Both the position numbers and the translations under genes were made by a program. Below are positions 26,001-36,700 of a DNA stretch of 64,000 nucleotides, piece after piece. Origin of the DNA: Saxidomus purpurata (taxonomy: Eukaryota; Mollusca; Bivalvia; Venerida; Veneridae); assembly GCA_022818135.1 (NCBI GenBank), contig JAFMSR010000003.1, forward strand, positions 12,516,861-12,580,860, given 5' to 3'. How positions within the stretch are numbered: position 1 is the stretch's first letter; each line of letters starts with the position of its first letter. The notes under the pieces were generated by a model. It did not search any database and had not been told where the DNA came from. It saw only the letters and a program-made list of their open reading frames with translations.

Positions 26001-28604
26001 CTTGGTTCTTTAGCACAAAAGATTGTTAATTTTATCAACACCAAAGTACCGGTACATATTTCGCTTTGGGCTTTTCGTTAGGGAAATTATAAATTTAAAT
26101 AGTCATTATATCTCCAGTACCCTTAAGTTGAATTTTGTTTTTACAAAAACACGAAAGGAAATGTAAAATGTTTTTGACACAAATTTTACTGTCATAAATA
26201 CCTTTTCATCTCCAAGAATGTCAAGCTTGCTGATTTTAGATAAGATGGCCCCGCAACTTGTGCATGCTTGCGGATCCCCGGCGTGCATGTTACTGGGAGC
26301 AACCAGTCTGTCAAACTTCACCGTCACAATATTTGTGTCCCCTTGCCGAACGCGTCTATGACTCTGAGGCTGAGAAATGGGGCCTGCCCCCTCTATTGCT
26401 GGAAAAGGTAATACTGACCGTGAACTGAATGTAAAATTTTAATGTAAGATTTATTCAACGAAAGAATAAATATATTTATATTTTTTTATTTCCTCAGATT
26501 TTACTTTCAGTTATGCACAGGCAGACTGGTTTTTTTTTTAATTAAATTTTGTACAAATGTGCGGCCTTCTTTAGAAACTATACTGTTAGCACATCCACAA
26601 CACAGCCAATGTGAGTGATATACACTCGTAGTTACTGTATAGTAGTGTTGAACTGTTCCATAATGAAAACCCTTCTAAACCTTCTTTTCTACAATGACTA
26701 CCACCATAAAAAACTTTAAGTTTAGCACAACATGGCTCAATCATAATTTTAGCACAACATGGCTCAATCACACAGGAGTACACACTTACCTGTGCCGGCT
26801 GATCTCCAGTGTGATCTGGGTTTACTTTTTGCCTTTAAGTGACTTGCAAATGCTTGGGCTCGTTGCGGCGGTGGCGGGGCTGGCGATGCAGAATCTAACA
26901 TTACACGTCCTCCAAACAAATTTGCTCCACCAGTAGATGCAGGAGGTGGAGGTGCTGGGACACTGTTACAGAACAGCATTGCTCCTTGCCCTGAGAAAAA
27001 TAAGAAAATATTGTTGTAATATTCTAACTATATAAGGGAAATAATTTTATAAATCAGTGGTCAAAATTACACCTCATTGAAATGGGAACAATTTCAGAGT
27101 ACCATAATTATCCCTTATCTTCTACTTTGAACCATAACTTATGGAGCGAAAATAGTTTAAAGTGACATTATGCGCATTTTTTTCAAGTCAAAAAATCCAG
27201 CTGAATATGGTGTGTGTACAAAAGCGTAGAGGAAATAATAGCTTTTAACCCAATACACCAAACTCTTCACGCTACCAGTATGAGAAAATAACTTTCCAAA
27301 TATTGATTTTCTTATTTGACTGGGAGAGTCAATTTAAGAAAAGAACAACTGCATGCAGGAGTTGCTTCCCTTCCACTGCCGAAAAACAATCAACTATCAT
27401 TTTATCAGTCAGATTTTTTTATATCTAAAGCACCAACTTCAAATGCTAATGCGGCATAATCATTAATTTAACATATTTAAATGAACAGCAACCAAAAATT
27501 GCTTTTATAAAACTGTCACCAAAAATACACTATTTGCAGTATAATGTCACTTTAATCATTGTAATTTTTCTTTTGACTATGAATAGGCTGTTTGAAAATA
27601 TTACATTATGTTAAAATATCTTAGATGAAATTAAGTTCTTAGATTAATTAAGCAGAATTTAAATAGGAAAATTTGATGGAATATGCAGAATTATACACAT
27701 AGGTGGATAGTCCCTTACTCTGCTATGCAGGCTAATCATGATCTGCACTGTTGGATATTCAGTCAGGAAATTTTCAGTGAGCACCCCTTTGAATTAGTAA
27801 TGGTACTGCCCAAGTAGAAACACGGACAAGTTCATTTTAGAAATTTAGCCGTGGAAAAGATTAAGCAGAAAATCAAAAACATAAGAGTTTAATTGGGATA
27901 CAGAGTTAAGCAAAAATGATACCTCTAGGTTGGTCATCTTCTTCATCTGGTGAGTCTGAGTCAGAATCACTGAAATAATCAGGTTACACCATATATATGT
28001 GTAAAAGACATCTAACATAATTATGTTACACACTACATGTAACAATACCCAGTGTGGCTTCTTAAAATGGTGCTTTATAGAAATGATAGATTATGCTGTC
28101 TAATGTAATTATTAGTTTATTAGTTTTTATTAGTTTTACTGATTTATTTTAGCTAGATTATGAAGAAAGCTTGTAGCTTGTTTAGTCACTCTCCAATCCA
28201 CTTCCTGGAAAAATCAGTAATGGTGTCATATGAAGTGGTACGGTCGTGACTCCAGTGGGGCTCGAACCCACAGCCTCCTGGATGAGTGGCAGACACCTTA
28301 ACCTCTACACCAATTATTGTAATTATTTAATATATATGTATATTATTAATGCAACTTTAAATAGGGATTCCTAATATCCCCTTTTTATTTGCCAGCACCT
28401 TACTATTCCAAAACCTCAGCTGTTACAGCCCTTTATCATGAAATCGAGAATTTAACGTACCTGATGTTCATACCAAACTCGCATTCCTCATCGGATATGT
28501 ACTCATAACTCGGCCTGTCATACATATACACATAGTCCGATCCGAACTCCATGATGTAAACTGTATTACCAAATTTCTAATTTACTGTAAATTTACCTTC
28601 GTAC
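14089..28604 (-). CDS. Circularly permutated Ras protein 1-like: zinc ribbon-VWA-Sec23/24-like protein
   Basis: Minus-strand coding exons: 28552-28461, 27969-27923, 26990-26790, 26398-26202, 25694-25503, 22826-22611, 21539-21388, 20487-20278, 19581-19497, 18957-18851, 17423-17302, 16710-16306, 15844-15718, 14951-14711, 14196-14089. All junctions are GT-AG and in phase; total 833 residues. The ATG at 28552 has an upstream in-frame stop, and a 5' UTR acceptor lies at 28605. The N-terminus is acidic, then proline-rich (about 57-95). Next come a zinc ribbon (C159, C162, C183, C186), a VWA domain with complete MIDAS (D233-S235-S237, T373, D399), an acidic Ser/Thr-rich insert (about 541-640), then ALRVITRTKP and a helical segment. 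The tail is charged. The family was named for a cpRAS GTPase fused to VWA in some members; I see no G1 P-loop here. The ribbon-VWA-beta-helical order resembles Sec23/Sec24. The cellular role is unknown. Introns hold SINEs, MITEs and tandem arrays. Confidence 0.85.
15953..16140 (-). mobile_element. tRNA-derived SINE, family B
   Basis: Read on the minus strand it has an A-box-like GGTGGATGAATGGTAAAGG, the phrase AGATTGAGGGTCATGGGTT (B-box region), then CATACTGGTCCTTTCCAGG and GGTAAACTGCC. The same order occurs at 34925-35105 (minus), 35337-35530 (plus) and, truncated, 61950-62060 (plus). It lies in intron 12 of the VWA gene. Confidence 0.6.
16862..16978. repeat. 25-bp minisatellite, five copies in 50-bp higher order
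   Basis: Two 25-bp variants alternate: AGCCAGAACTACTTTTTGG... and AGCCAGAATTACTTTCTGA.... Units start at 16862, 16887, 16912, 16937 and 16962 (the last partial). The alternation of variants gives a 50-bp higher-order unit. It lies in intron 11 of the VWA gene. Confidence 0.85.
17682..18061. mobile_element. hAT-like MITE with perfect 8-bp target duplication
   Basis: The 380-bp element has inverted ends TAGTGGTGCAACGATAT and (as reverse complement of the right end) TAGGCGTGCAACGATAC. The octamer TTTAAGAC flanks both sides (17674-17681 and 18062-18069), a perfect 8-bp target-site duplication as made by hAT transposases. No coding capacity. It sits in intron 10 of the VWA gene. Confidence 0.8.
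18160..18690 (+). repeat. Tandem-array element ending in a strong hairpin
   Basis: Repeated phrases GGTCCACTAGGCAATGC and TAGGCCTTGTGGTTTCAGA match the array at 24645-25460. The right end carries a near-perfect hairpin, 18652-18683 (AGCTCACTCTGGCAC, loop TTT, GTGCCAGATGAGCT). This resembles the 3' subterminal hairpin of Helitron/Helentron elements. Confidence 0.55.
21610..22150. mobile_element. Long foldback (inverted-repeat) element
   Basis: Arms pair over most of about 540 bp. The outer arms share AAAAATGGAC, ATCTTTCA and GGGTGC (left) with the reverse complement of GCACCCCTT, TGAAAGAT and GTCCATTTTT (right). The inner arms share GGGTAACAAAAATATGTAATA, GGCTATGTGTAGAAG and their complements (right arm about 21950-22028). 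It lies in intron 6 of the VWA gene, and could form a long dsRNA hairpin when transcribed. No coding capacity. Confidence 0.75.
23062..23220 (+). mobile_element. SINE fragment, family D
   Basis: Contains GTGTCCTTAGGCAAGACACAG and CCACATGCCTCTC, matching the body of the SINE at 33300-33500 (GTGTCCTTGGGCAAAGACAC... ACACATGCCTC). The tRNA head is lost. The matching phrase falls inside open frames starting at 23048 and 23067, so those are not genes. Confidence 0.5.
23476..24600 (+). repeat. Pearl-like element: seven ~152-bp units, (ACGG)n, terminal hairpin
   Basis: Seven imperfect units begin with CTAAAAGTAGGCAAGGTAGAG at about 23482, 23634, 23790, 23937, 24097, 24239 and 24395. Each includes ACTGCACTTCCTACCAATGT and CTCAAGTACTTTTGGAGTTA. 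Alternate units carry or lack AAACTTTAAAAG, a higher-order pattern. The array ends in (GACG)n at about 24523-24555 and a GC-rich hairpin (ATCCCCTTCGCC / GGCGGGGGGAT, about 24570-24597). This matches the pearl elements of bivalves, which are related to Helentrons. It lies in intron 5 of the VWA gene. Confidence 0.8.
24645..25460 (+). repeat. Tandem-array element, ~165-bp units, close to an exon
   Basis: Four units share GGTCCACTAGACAATGCTAC, CTAAGCTCTAGGCCTTGTGG and AAGATTTTTAAAGTTTT, with GACCCCCTGGGC at unit borders. The left end (CAAGAGGCCCTATATGGCTCACCCGAG) and right end (GACGGACGACGGACAATC) resemble the other arrays. The right end lies within about 45 bp of the donor of the VWA exon 25694-25503. 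Confidence 0.65.
27715..27850 (+). mobile_element. Dispersed MITE-like repeat (ATCATGATCTGCACTGTT family)
   Basis: Contains GCTAATCATGATCTGCACTG, TTTTCAGTGAGCACCCCTTT and a GACAAGTTCATTTTAGAAAT tail. The same phrases, more or less complete, recur near 17555-17645, 18760-18815, 22030-22140, 28715-28880, 34260-34345, 41490-41530 and 61310-61400. Confidence 0.55.
28241..28316 (-). mobile_element. tRNA-derived SINE head, family C
   Basis: On the minus strand it shows an A box (TGGTGTAGAGGTTAAGG) and a B box (GGGTTCGAGCCCC) spaced as in a tRNA. The stems are too degenerate for a working tRNA, and the flanking sequence does not match the other SINE families here. It lies in the first coding intron of the VWA gene. 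Confidence 0.45.
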
Positions 28605-29104
28605 CTGAAATCAAACAAAGGTGAAATTATGTTTTGAAAGTTAAGATACAAAGCAATATAACAATACTATAATAATATCATGGCTCATATATTTATTTCT
28701 TAAGTTTTATCACATGCAGACTATGATCAGCCCCGCAAATTTGTGCAGTCTGATCATGATCTGTACTGTTCATTACTCAGTTAATAAATTTTCAATCAGT
28801 TCTATTTGGAGCAATTACAAGTACTCATGTCGAACCTGAATGACAGAAAAAAGTCCGTTTAGAAATTAAGCAAAGTACAGGTCAAGCTGTATGGAAGTAA
28901 GGCAGGCTGGGCCAATATAATGATGTGTATGTCCTTTTAATTTAAACATTATTTATTTGTTTATAAAAGCATGAACAAATACAATAGTACACATTTATAA
29001 ACAGCATCCAGGATTGAAAAGAAAGCTATACAGCTTATATGAATCTTTTTCCCGTATGTCCTTTTAACAACACTTTAGGGCTGAGATAAATATTTAACAA
29101 AAAC

Positions 29105-29950
29105 AACAAGAGCCATGTTAGACATGGCCATCCCCCCAGCCGAGTGCTCTTTCTATGACCAAGAAATTTCAGGTGAGAGGAATGGATATGGTATAGGTTC
29201 TAATTTAATAAAATATGAGTTTATAGTTTCTCTGTCTTAATGTTGCACTTCTACTCTTAAATCTAAATGTGAAATTGTATGCTTTGCACAAATGTTTTAT
29301 GCGAAAAATCAATTAAGGGAGATAACTCAAAACCAGGGTTTGAGTTATGGTTCTTGGAAACTGCACTGCATCTTAATGTCCTAGTATGACTGTATGCAAT
29401 TTAAATCAACTAAAGGAGTTATGGCCTTGCCATGAAAAAGTAATAATGGGAGATGATAAAAAAATCGAACAAGCTAGAGTGAAGGTCCTTGTACACTTCA
29501 CTTCCTCTCTATGTCCTCTATCTGTGTGTAAAGTTTAAACAAATTCCCTTGAATACTAACAGTGTTATGTTCCTCACAAAAGTGTTATATGAAAAATCAA
29601 TAAGGGGAGATAAATAAAAAAAGAGTAAGGTACAGGTATGGCTCTTAGACACTGCACTGCCTCTTAATTTCCTTTGTAAGTGTATGCAATTTGAATCAAT
29701 TGGGCTCAGTACTTAAGGTGTTATGGCCTGGACAAGAATATTCAATAAAGGGAGAGAATTCAAAAAAGGGCCAAGCTAGAGTTATAGTCTTTGTACGCCG
29801 CTCTTCCTTTCAATGTCCTCTGTCTGTGTGTACAGTTGAAATAAATTCTCTTGAACATTTTCAATTCATAGTTATGCTCTGGACAAAAGAATGCAGACGG
29901 GCGGACGGATGCACGGACAGAGCCCATTACCATATCCCCAAGGTGGGCGG
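29105..29950 (+). repeat. Pearl-like tandem array ending in ACGG-type microsatellite
   Basis: The left end ACAAGAGCCATGTTAGACATGG is followed by degenerate units sharing CTGCACTGC(AT)CTTAAT, GAGTTATGG and AGGGGAGATAA. The right end is ACGGGCGGACGGATGCACGG, then CATATCCCCAAGGTGGGCGGATA, a short hairpin like the one at the end of the 23476-24600 element. It lies between the two divergent genes. Confidence 0.55.
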
Positions 29951-30941
29951 ATAAAAAAAACGCCTATAGCCCACTAAATTTGCTGTCACTCAGCTCCACC
30001 GTGAGACATCATAAAACTGTTGCCATTTAATTGTGCAACATAGGTGATTCAGCACAATCCATCTAGGTCAGAGTTGGACATGTTGCTCTGACTCAAACCT
30101 TTTTCAGTATATCTATAAAAATATTTCTTTCTATATAATACTACATGACATGTATACTCAACAATGCTCAAACAATAACCTACGCCAACGTTTTTCCTAA
30201 CACAAAGACTAACTATAGGTATGAATCAACATTGTGGGTCATTTCATAAAACACCATTTTGTTTGAGTCATCATTATTATTTAAGATTATACTGTGAACA
30301 TGTCAAATGTAATCTTTTATATTGTCTAAATGTGACGTTACAAGCCAAAAAGAAATAAGTCTTGACCTATATACACATATATATGTGTATGTAGGTCCAT
30401 GAGTTAAAAAAAACAACCTGAAAAAAATGTAAGATAACACAGAGGTTCCTCTGTGATTTCAAAAAAGGTGGTCAGTGAGTGTCTAAGAGACATTTTTTTT
30501 TAAGATACTGTTGTATGTCATCTAGTTCTTAAAATTTTCTTGACAATGCAGAATCAGACAATTTGTTTCACAATCGAGTTATAATAAAAATTTGTGCTAA
30601 ACTGAAAGTAGCTGAACAGAACTGAAATCTTAATATTTTTAAGTCTACTTTGGTATTCAGGTGCCACACCTTCAATTTCTAGTGTAAGTCATTTTTTATA
30701 AAGCTCTAGATTAAAAAACTTCACACTAAGTTCAGTGTAGTCCAAACATTTAGACGTACATCATACAGTCATGCTGTTCTTATTTCTAATTTTTAATTTC
30801 TTATATATATTTTTGTTACATTTTTGTTAGGCATCATAAATCTAAAGGTTTTGAAGAATAATGTGGCAAAATTTCAATTACACAGATATACAATTTTACA
30901 AAATGTGTACAATTGCATGACTTTAACAAGGAAATTCTAGA

Positions 30942-31334
30942 CAAGTTTATTCTGCGGGCCTTAAATGAATAACAATATTAGTTCTTCCATTTAGGCATTT
31001 TTAGAATCAGAAAAATCCTTCACCAAGGATTAAGTGTTTGAAGGAACTTTAAGTCACTAATTTCTAAACAGCTTAGCGTAAGCTGACACAAAATTCCCAT
31101 CTGAACCAAATATTTCATGGTAGAACCTATTTTATGAGGCCCTTGCACTTAAAAATGGATATTTATAATGCAAACACATCAACATGATTGAACCCAAATT
31201 AATGTAAAAACAACGTTTTAGATCAATGTTCGGAAAATTGTCACTTTTTTTTTGCTAAAATTGCTCAAACACGAAAGTGATATTAAATGGGCGCAGATGT
31301 AATATGGGATTTTCCAGCACTGGTAAACATGTCC
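30942..31334. mobile_element. Second, diverged copy of the GCGGGCC MITE
   Basis: Left end ACAAGTTTATTCTGCGGGCC and right end TAAACATGTCC match the ends of 3213-3616. Inner phrases (TTTGCTAAAATTGCTCAAACAC, TTTTATGAGGCCC) match that copy in reverse orientation. Confidence 0.55.
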
Positions 31335-33299
31335 GAAATCTACCCGTCCGGTTTAAATGCATAAGAAAATGACTTACACAGTGAGCAAATCCTAAGTTTT
31401 TGTTAAGACTGATTTATAAATAAATGATCTGTTTCTATGTTGGAGAATTTCATAAAATTATTTTGACAATCGCATGTAAACCGCTTTCAAACTCCGCCAT
31501 AAACTCATTGCTGGAAAGGCTATGTGAAACTGAAGTAAAACGATAAAACCTTGCAATGAGCCTTCAAAAATGTAAGAATCATGTACGGTGAATGTAAAAA
31601 GTGAAAAAAGTAATGTGTCTGCTGGTCAGAACTGAAAAACTAACTTTAGTCACATTTAAAAAGTTTTGAGACAGAACTAATGTTGATCTTAAGAACTAAA
31701 AAATTTATCTCACCTTTGTATCTGTACACCTTGGAATGACAAACAAACGGCATAAGGAAGAAAATAAACTAAAAATATCTATTTCACCAGCTAAAAATAG
31801 ATTTCAGTTGTAATGCCTAATTTTACCACCCACTTCAATGCTGATCAAGCAAAAAGTTATGGCAATTGTAATTAAAGTAAACACCGAAACAGTTTTTCCA
31901 TATGCGAAACAATACCCAGCAAAATTGCTTAGACATTTCCGTTTTAATCAATGTAAAGTAAAGTAAAGATATTTGTTTACCAAATCTGACATCTGGCAAA
32001 TTACTTTATCTTGGTCCTTTCTCTTTCGACTAACAAATGCAAAGTAATCCAAACATCCATCTATTCGTCCCCAAGGTCCTCAACACGGAAGTTGTTCATG
32101 AAATAAGAAAAGGTTAAACACTTGCAATTAAAAATCCATATATTGGCATTTAATAAGCGTTGATAATTTGAAAAATTCTGATGGTATGAAACATATTGTT
32201 TTAAAGGAATGCGCCTACAATTTTGACATTTATAACATAAACAATAGATGGCTCATGTATTTACCAACACGTACTCAAAACATTTCGAACCAAATACCTT
32301 GGTATAAAGGTAGCAGGAAAACAAACATAATTTAATAGCAAGCGGTGAGATTTATGTTTAAATCATTAAATGATATAGTGTTTAAAAGGTCACCAAGACT
32401 GACCATTTTTCGATGAATTAGCACAAGCTATACAAAACCAATGGTCTCCAGCTTGGTTTAAGTTCAGGTTTTCAAAACTTTAGATGCCGCTATTTTTGTT
32501 TTATTCTTAGATGCAGTTTTTAATACAAAATAAATTGGCATACCTACCTACAAGCATGTAAAGTGTACTGAAAATTCACATTCTTTGGCTTCCTTAAAAT
32601 TGGAAACGGTCATGTTTCAAAATATTAAAAACAAATACATTTATATTTTCATGCTTTTAAATCAACTTTTATTTATCTCTATATGTAACGGTTCAATAAA
32701 TATAGTTACAACCCAATGATAAAAATTAACCTGTAAAGTTGGCCTCCTTACTTGATAGATCAATTCTTTTGTTATAATTGGACAGAATAATATTAGAACT
32801 AAAAAAAATGCGATACAAAATTGCACTTGGTCGTAGTTTTATTGAATAAGGCTGAAATAATATATTTACAGGGAAGCTATGTGAACATTTTGTTTCTTTT
32901 CAGAGTTCAAACAGTGAGGATTTGTTTTAAATACTGCAATTACAAGAGAAATTGCATTTGAAAGCTGAATCATTCAGACACCATATTTGATGATGCATGA
33001 CATTGTGAGAATTCAGGACCCTGTGAATGTAGAAGAATTTGGGACCTTGTGGTATAAAACTCAGCCTGGAGAACTTAAAACCATAAATATGAGATTTTAG
33101 AATAAGAAAGTGATAGAACTACTAAAGTTAGAATACTTCAACCATGATATAATATTACGACCATGATATTTTATATATTTCAAGCATGATTAAGTGTACA
33201 ACTGTTTCAACTATGGTGTAGTCATGCAACTTTGATATTCAGGCTGTTTCATCCACAAGATAATAATTATGCAACTCTGATATTCAGAATATTTCAAGA
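31335..33299. other. Spacer between divergent genes
   Basis: No exon is seen on either strand. On the minus strand, AAAG/GTGAGA at about 31713 and the ETS-like ACGGAAGTTG near 32086 are possible remnants of a 5' UTR exon or promoter of the VWA gene, but nothing confirms this. The rest is AT-rich and featureless by eye. Confidence 0.3.
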
Positions 33300-33500
33300 A
33301 AGATACTGGTTCGAATCCCAGCCGGAGCACAAGGTGTGTCCTTGGGCAAAGACACTGATACCACACATGCCTCAGTCCAACCAGCTTTAAATGGGTAGCA
33401 GCAATGAAAAACTCGCTGCCTCTCTCTCGTGAGCGTGATCATTTCTGAAATGAGTGTTGGAGAGCGATTGAATAAGCCACAAAGCCTTCTTCGTAATCAA
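33300..33500 (+). mobile_element. SINE, family D, lacking the 5' end of its head
   Basis: A B box (GGTTCGAATCCCA) is followed by CCTTGGGCAAAGACACTGAT, CACACATGCCTCAG and TGAGTGTTGGAGAGCGATTG. A headless relative is at 23062-23220. It lies just upstream of the NB-ARC gene start. Confidence 0.55.
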
Positions 33501-33767
33501 ACTAATAAATTCGTATAAACTATAAAGATACTGTATGTAACTACAATATTTAGAATATTTCAGTGATATTGTTACAATATGCAATAATTTTTAGTGCCGT
33601 AGTCAGAATATTTCAAGCATGCGGTAGTTAACAAAGAGCTCTGAGTCATGTCCCAGAACCAAGCTTAATGTACCCAAACTTCCAGTCCAATCAGCAACAG
33701 GTTAAGATCGAGGCATAAAAGCAAATTACGTACATGCTGCATTAGTCTTACTCGAAAAAAGGCAAAA

Positions 33768-36700
33768 ATGACATCACAACCCCCACTTCAGTCTGCAGAC
33801 TCCAGCTTTGATGATCCACTGACAGTTCAACCATGGAGAGTCCTTGTGGACAATATATGTCAAAATTTAGATACCTACGTATTTAGGCAGCTTTTGTTCT
33901 TTTCCAAAGATCGGCTCAGAGAAGAAGACTACAAGAAGTTTTCTAATTTCAACCAGCCGGAAGATTTTATTGAGTATTTCAGTACCCTCGAGGATTGTCT
34001 GGGTGAAAATGGGGCCGTGGAACACTTGGAACATTTGATCAGCATAACACAGTTTCACGGGGGATACGGTGAGTAAAGGTGTTTAATTGTTAAAATTGAT
34101 GGAAAAGAATCTATCGAAAAATCAAATGGATACAGTGTAAGTCAAATGGATACAGTGTATAATAATGTAACTTGCGGTGCTGAATTTCTTAATTGGGCTT
34201 TTCCTTCTTACATAAAGAGTATATTGTTAATTGTTAAAACATACTTATGCTCACTAAAAGTTTATTGACTGCACAGTAACCAGTGCTGATCATGATTTGC
34301 ACTGGTTGCTAAAGACAATTACTTGCAACCTCCCAGATGAAAGTAATGTTAGGAATATTCAAAATGGCCTTGGACTACACCTTTTTATTATACACGATAA
34401 AGCACCAGTACAGACTTTTCCTCTGAAAAAGAATCTGTATTTTCTTGGCCTCTTAAAACAGGTTTGATTGTTACGTGGTGAATAAATCTCATTTCAGACT
34501 CAGTATTTTCTTGGCCTCTTAAAATAGGTTTTACTGTTATGTTAAATCTCATTTCAGGTGAAGTTGACTACAAAGAATGGATTAGAAAATACAAGGACGC
34601 CAAAGTTGAGTACCTTCAAAAATGTGCAGAGAAAGGGATCAATCTGGACCCTAATTTTGTTGGTCGGGAGCTTTTGCTGGAAGATGTAGTGAAATATTTG
34701 AGAAAGGATTATAAGGGTAATGATTATTATTCTTATAAATGAAGAGAAAGTTATTGCTGGTTTTCACGAAGAGATAAGAAATGAAGACTAGCAGTGTCCT
34801 TTTAGTGTGTCTCAAGCACAGTAAAGTATATGGTTAAACAAAAAAAATAAAAGGACTGGGCACCAGTGAAATGGTTTTTTTCTGCTGTCAGATGCAGATC
34901 ATAATCTTATTCAAAGGTCATTTTAATTTTAACAGGTGGGCAGTTTACCTATCTGTCGTTCCTTGGAAGTACCAGTAGTTGACCCATATCCCCCGTAAGA
35001 CATAAAGAGATGAATGGTCTGTAGCAGAGCTTGAACCAGTGACGCTCAATCTATGAGAGGTTACGGCGATTTCAAGTCAGCGACTCTAATCACTGGACCA
35101 TGGAGACGGACAGTACATTTCTATTTTCTTACACAGTGAAGGCAGTGACAGCAAAAGTAATGCATGTTATTACTGAATTTTCTTTTTTGAAGGTGTGGTC
35201 CTATGTGGTATAAGTGGAATGGGAAAGACCAGTCTGGCTAACCAGGTGTGCTCAAGGCTCATGTACTGTAAACCAGCCTGGAACGTAGTCATGATCAATC
35301 AAAGGTAAACTTTACCTAGCTAGAGACAAATCAGACTCGCCTCGGTAGTCGAGTGGTTAAGGCGGCTTATTTGAAACCATTATACATCTTGCTGATTGAG
35401 GGTCATGGGTTTGAGCCCCTACTTCAGACCTGACTTTTCATGTGAAAAAATTATGGCTTACAGAGGATGGGAGTCTTGTACTGGTTCTTTGGTTGAAGGA
35501 TGGTTTGGTAAACTGGACATTTGTAAAAAGAGACTGTATCAGTTGAAATCATGCAGCATTTAAACCCAAGGGGAAAAAAGGACAGATTGAAGGGTCGGAG
35601 TAATACGGGTGTAACTGTCCGGGGGATATTTATACCTTTGCAGTGTGAAAACTGTGATCAGATTTCATGTTTCATCAAAATTGCAATTAAGATATTCATT
35701 TTTTAACATTGATATATTGGTATGATCGTAACCATGTATACACAGCATTATACTTTGTTTCTTCCTTGACCATTAAACAGTTGCAATAGATCGTCTTTGC
35801 TATTAATATGATGTTTTTAGAATTGATGTTTATTTTTCAGGGAGAAATCGGAGTTGAAAGACCTTCTTATGGACTTGATATTAGAACTCAGTGACGAATT
35901 GTGTGTGGCAGAGCAGATACAGTTCATCTCCGACAGTGACGTAAAAAATCTAACGATACAGTGCCAGATGCTGATTTCAGAACTCGTCGAGAAGCGGCAT
36001 AGTGAGATACCTATTTTAACTCGCGTTACACGTCCTTTACAAAAATCCCGACCTAATTCTTCTAGATTTATCCTCATTTGAAGCATATACAGTGAAACCC
36101 TCTTTATACGACACATGGTCACAACGACAACCTGCCTAATCCAGCACTATTTCTTTGTCGCAGTGGTTATGTTCACAAGAAATGAACCTGTTTTAACTGG
36201 GACCCTACTTTATCCAACACTATTTTAGGGTCCCAAGAGGTGTCTGATAAAACAGGCTTCACTGTACTAATATACAGAAGGTGAAATTAGTGAACAACTC
36301 TGTTAAAATGCGCCCACTGGCTTTACAAAAAAAAAAATTTACATTGTTAGAGTTCCATTTTTGCTCTGATTTTGTATTTCATCCTGAAATGATTTTTGTT
36401 TATTTTTCGATTATACCACATAAAAAGTCTAAAAAAATATCTAAAGTTTGTACATGTACTTTAAAATACTGAGAGAGCTATTTATATTGCATCAGGTTCT
36501 TAAAATTTGTCAAAATTGAAAAGTATCAATGTTACTTTCACATAGATATGGTAATACTTCTTGACAACATGGATGGACACTGCGACTCGATGAAGCAACA
36601 TGACTTCTGTCAACTCATGAAAGAAATTCTCCGCAAAATACCACTCAGTAGTAATGTAAGTAATCATGTAAGTTGGAAATAAAAATTAGGACTTGATGAG

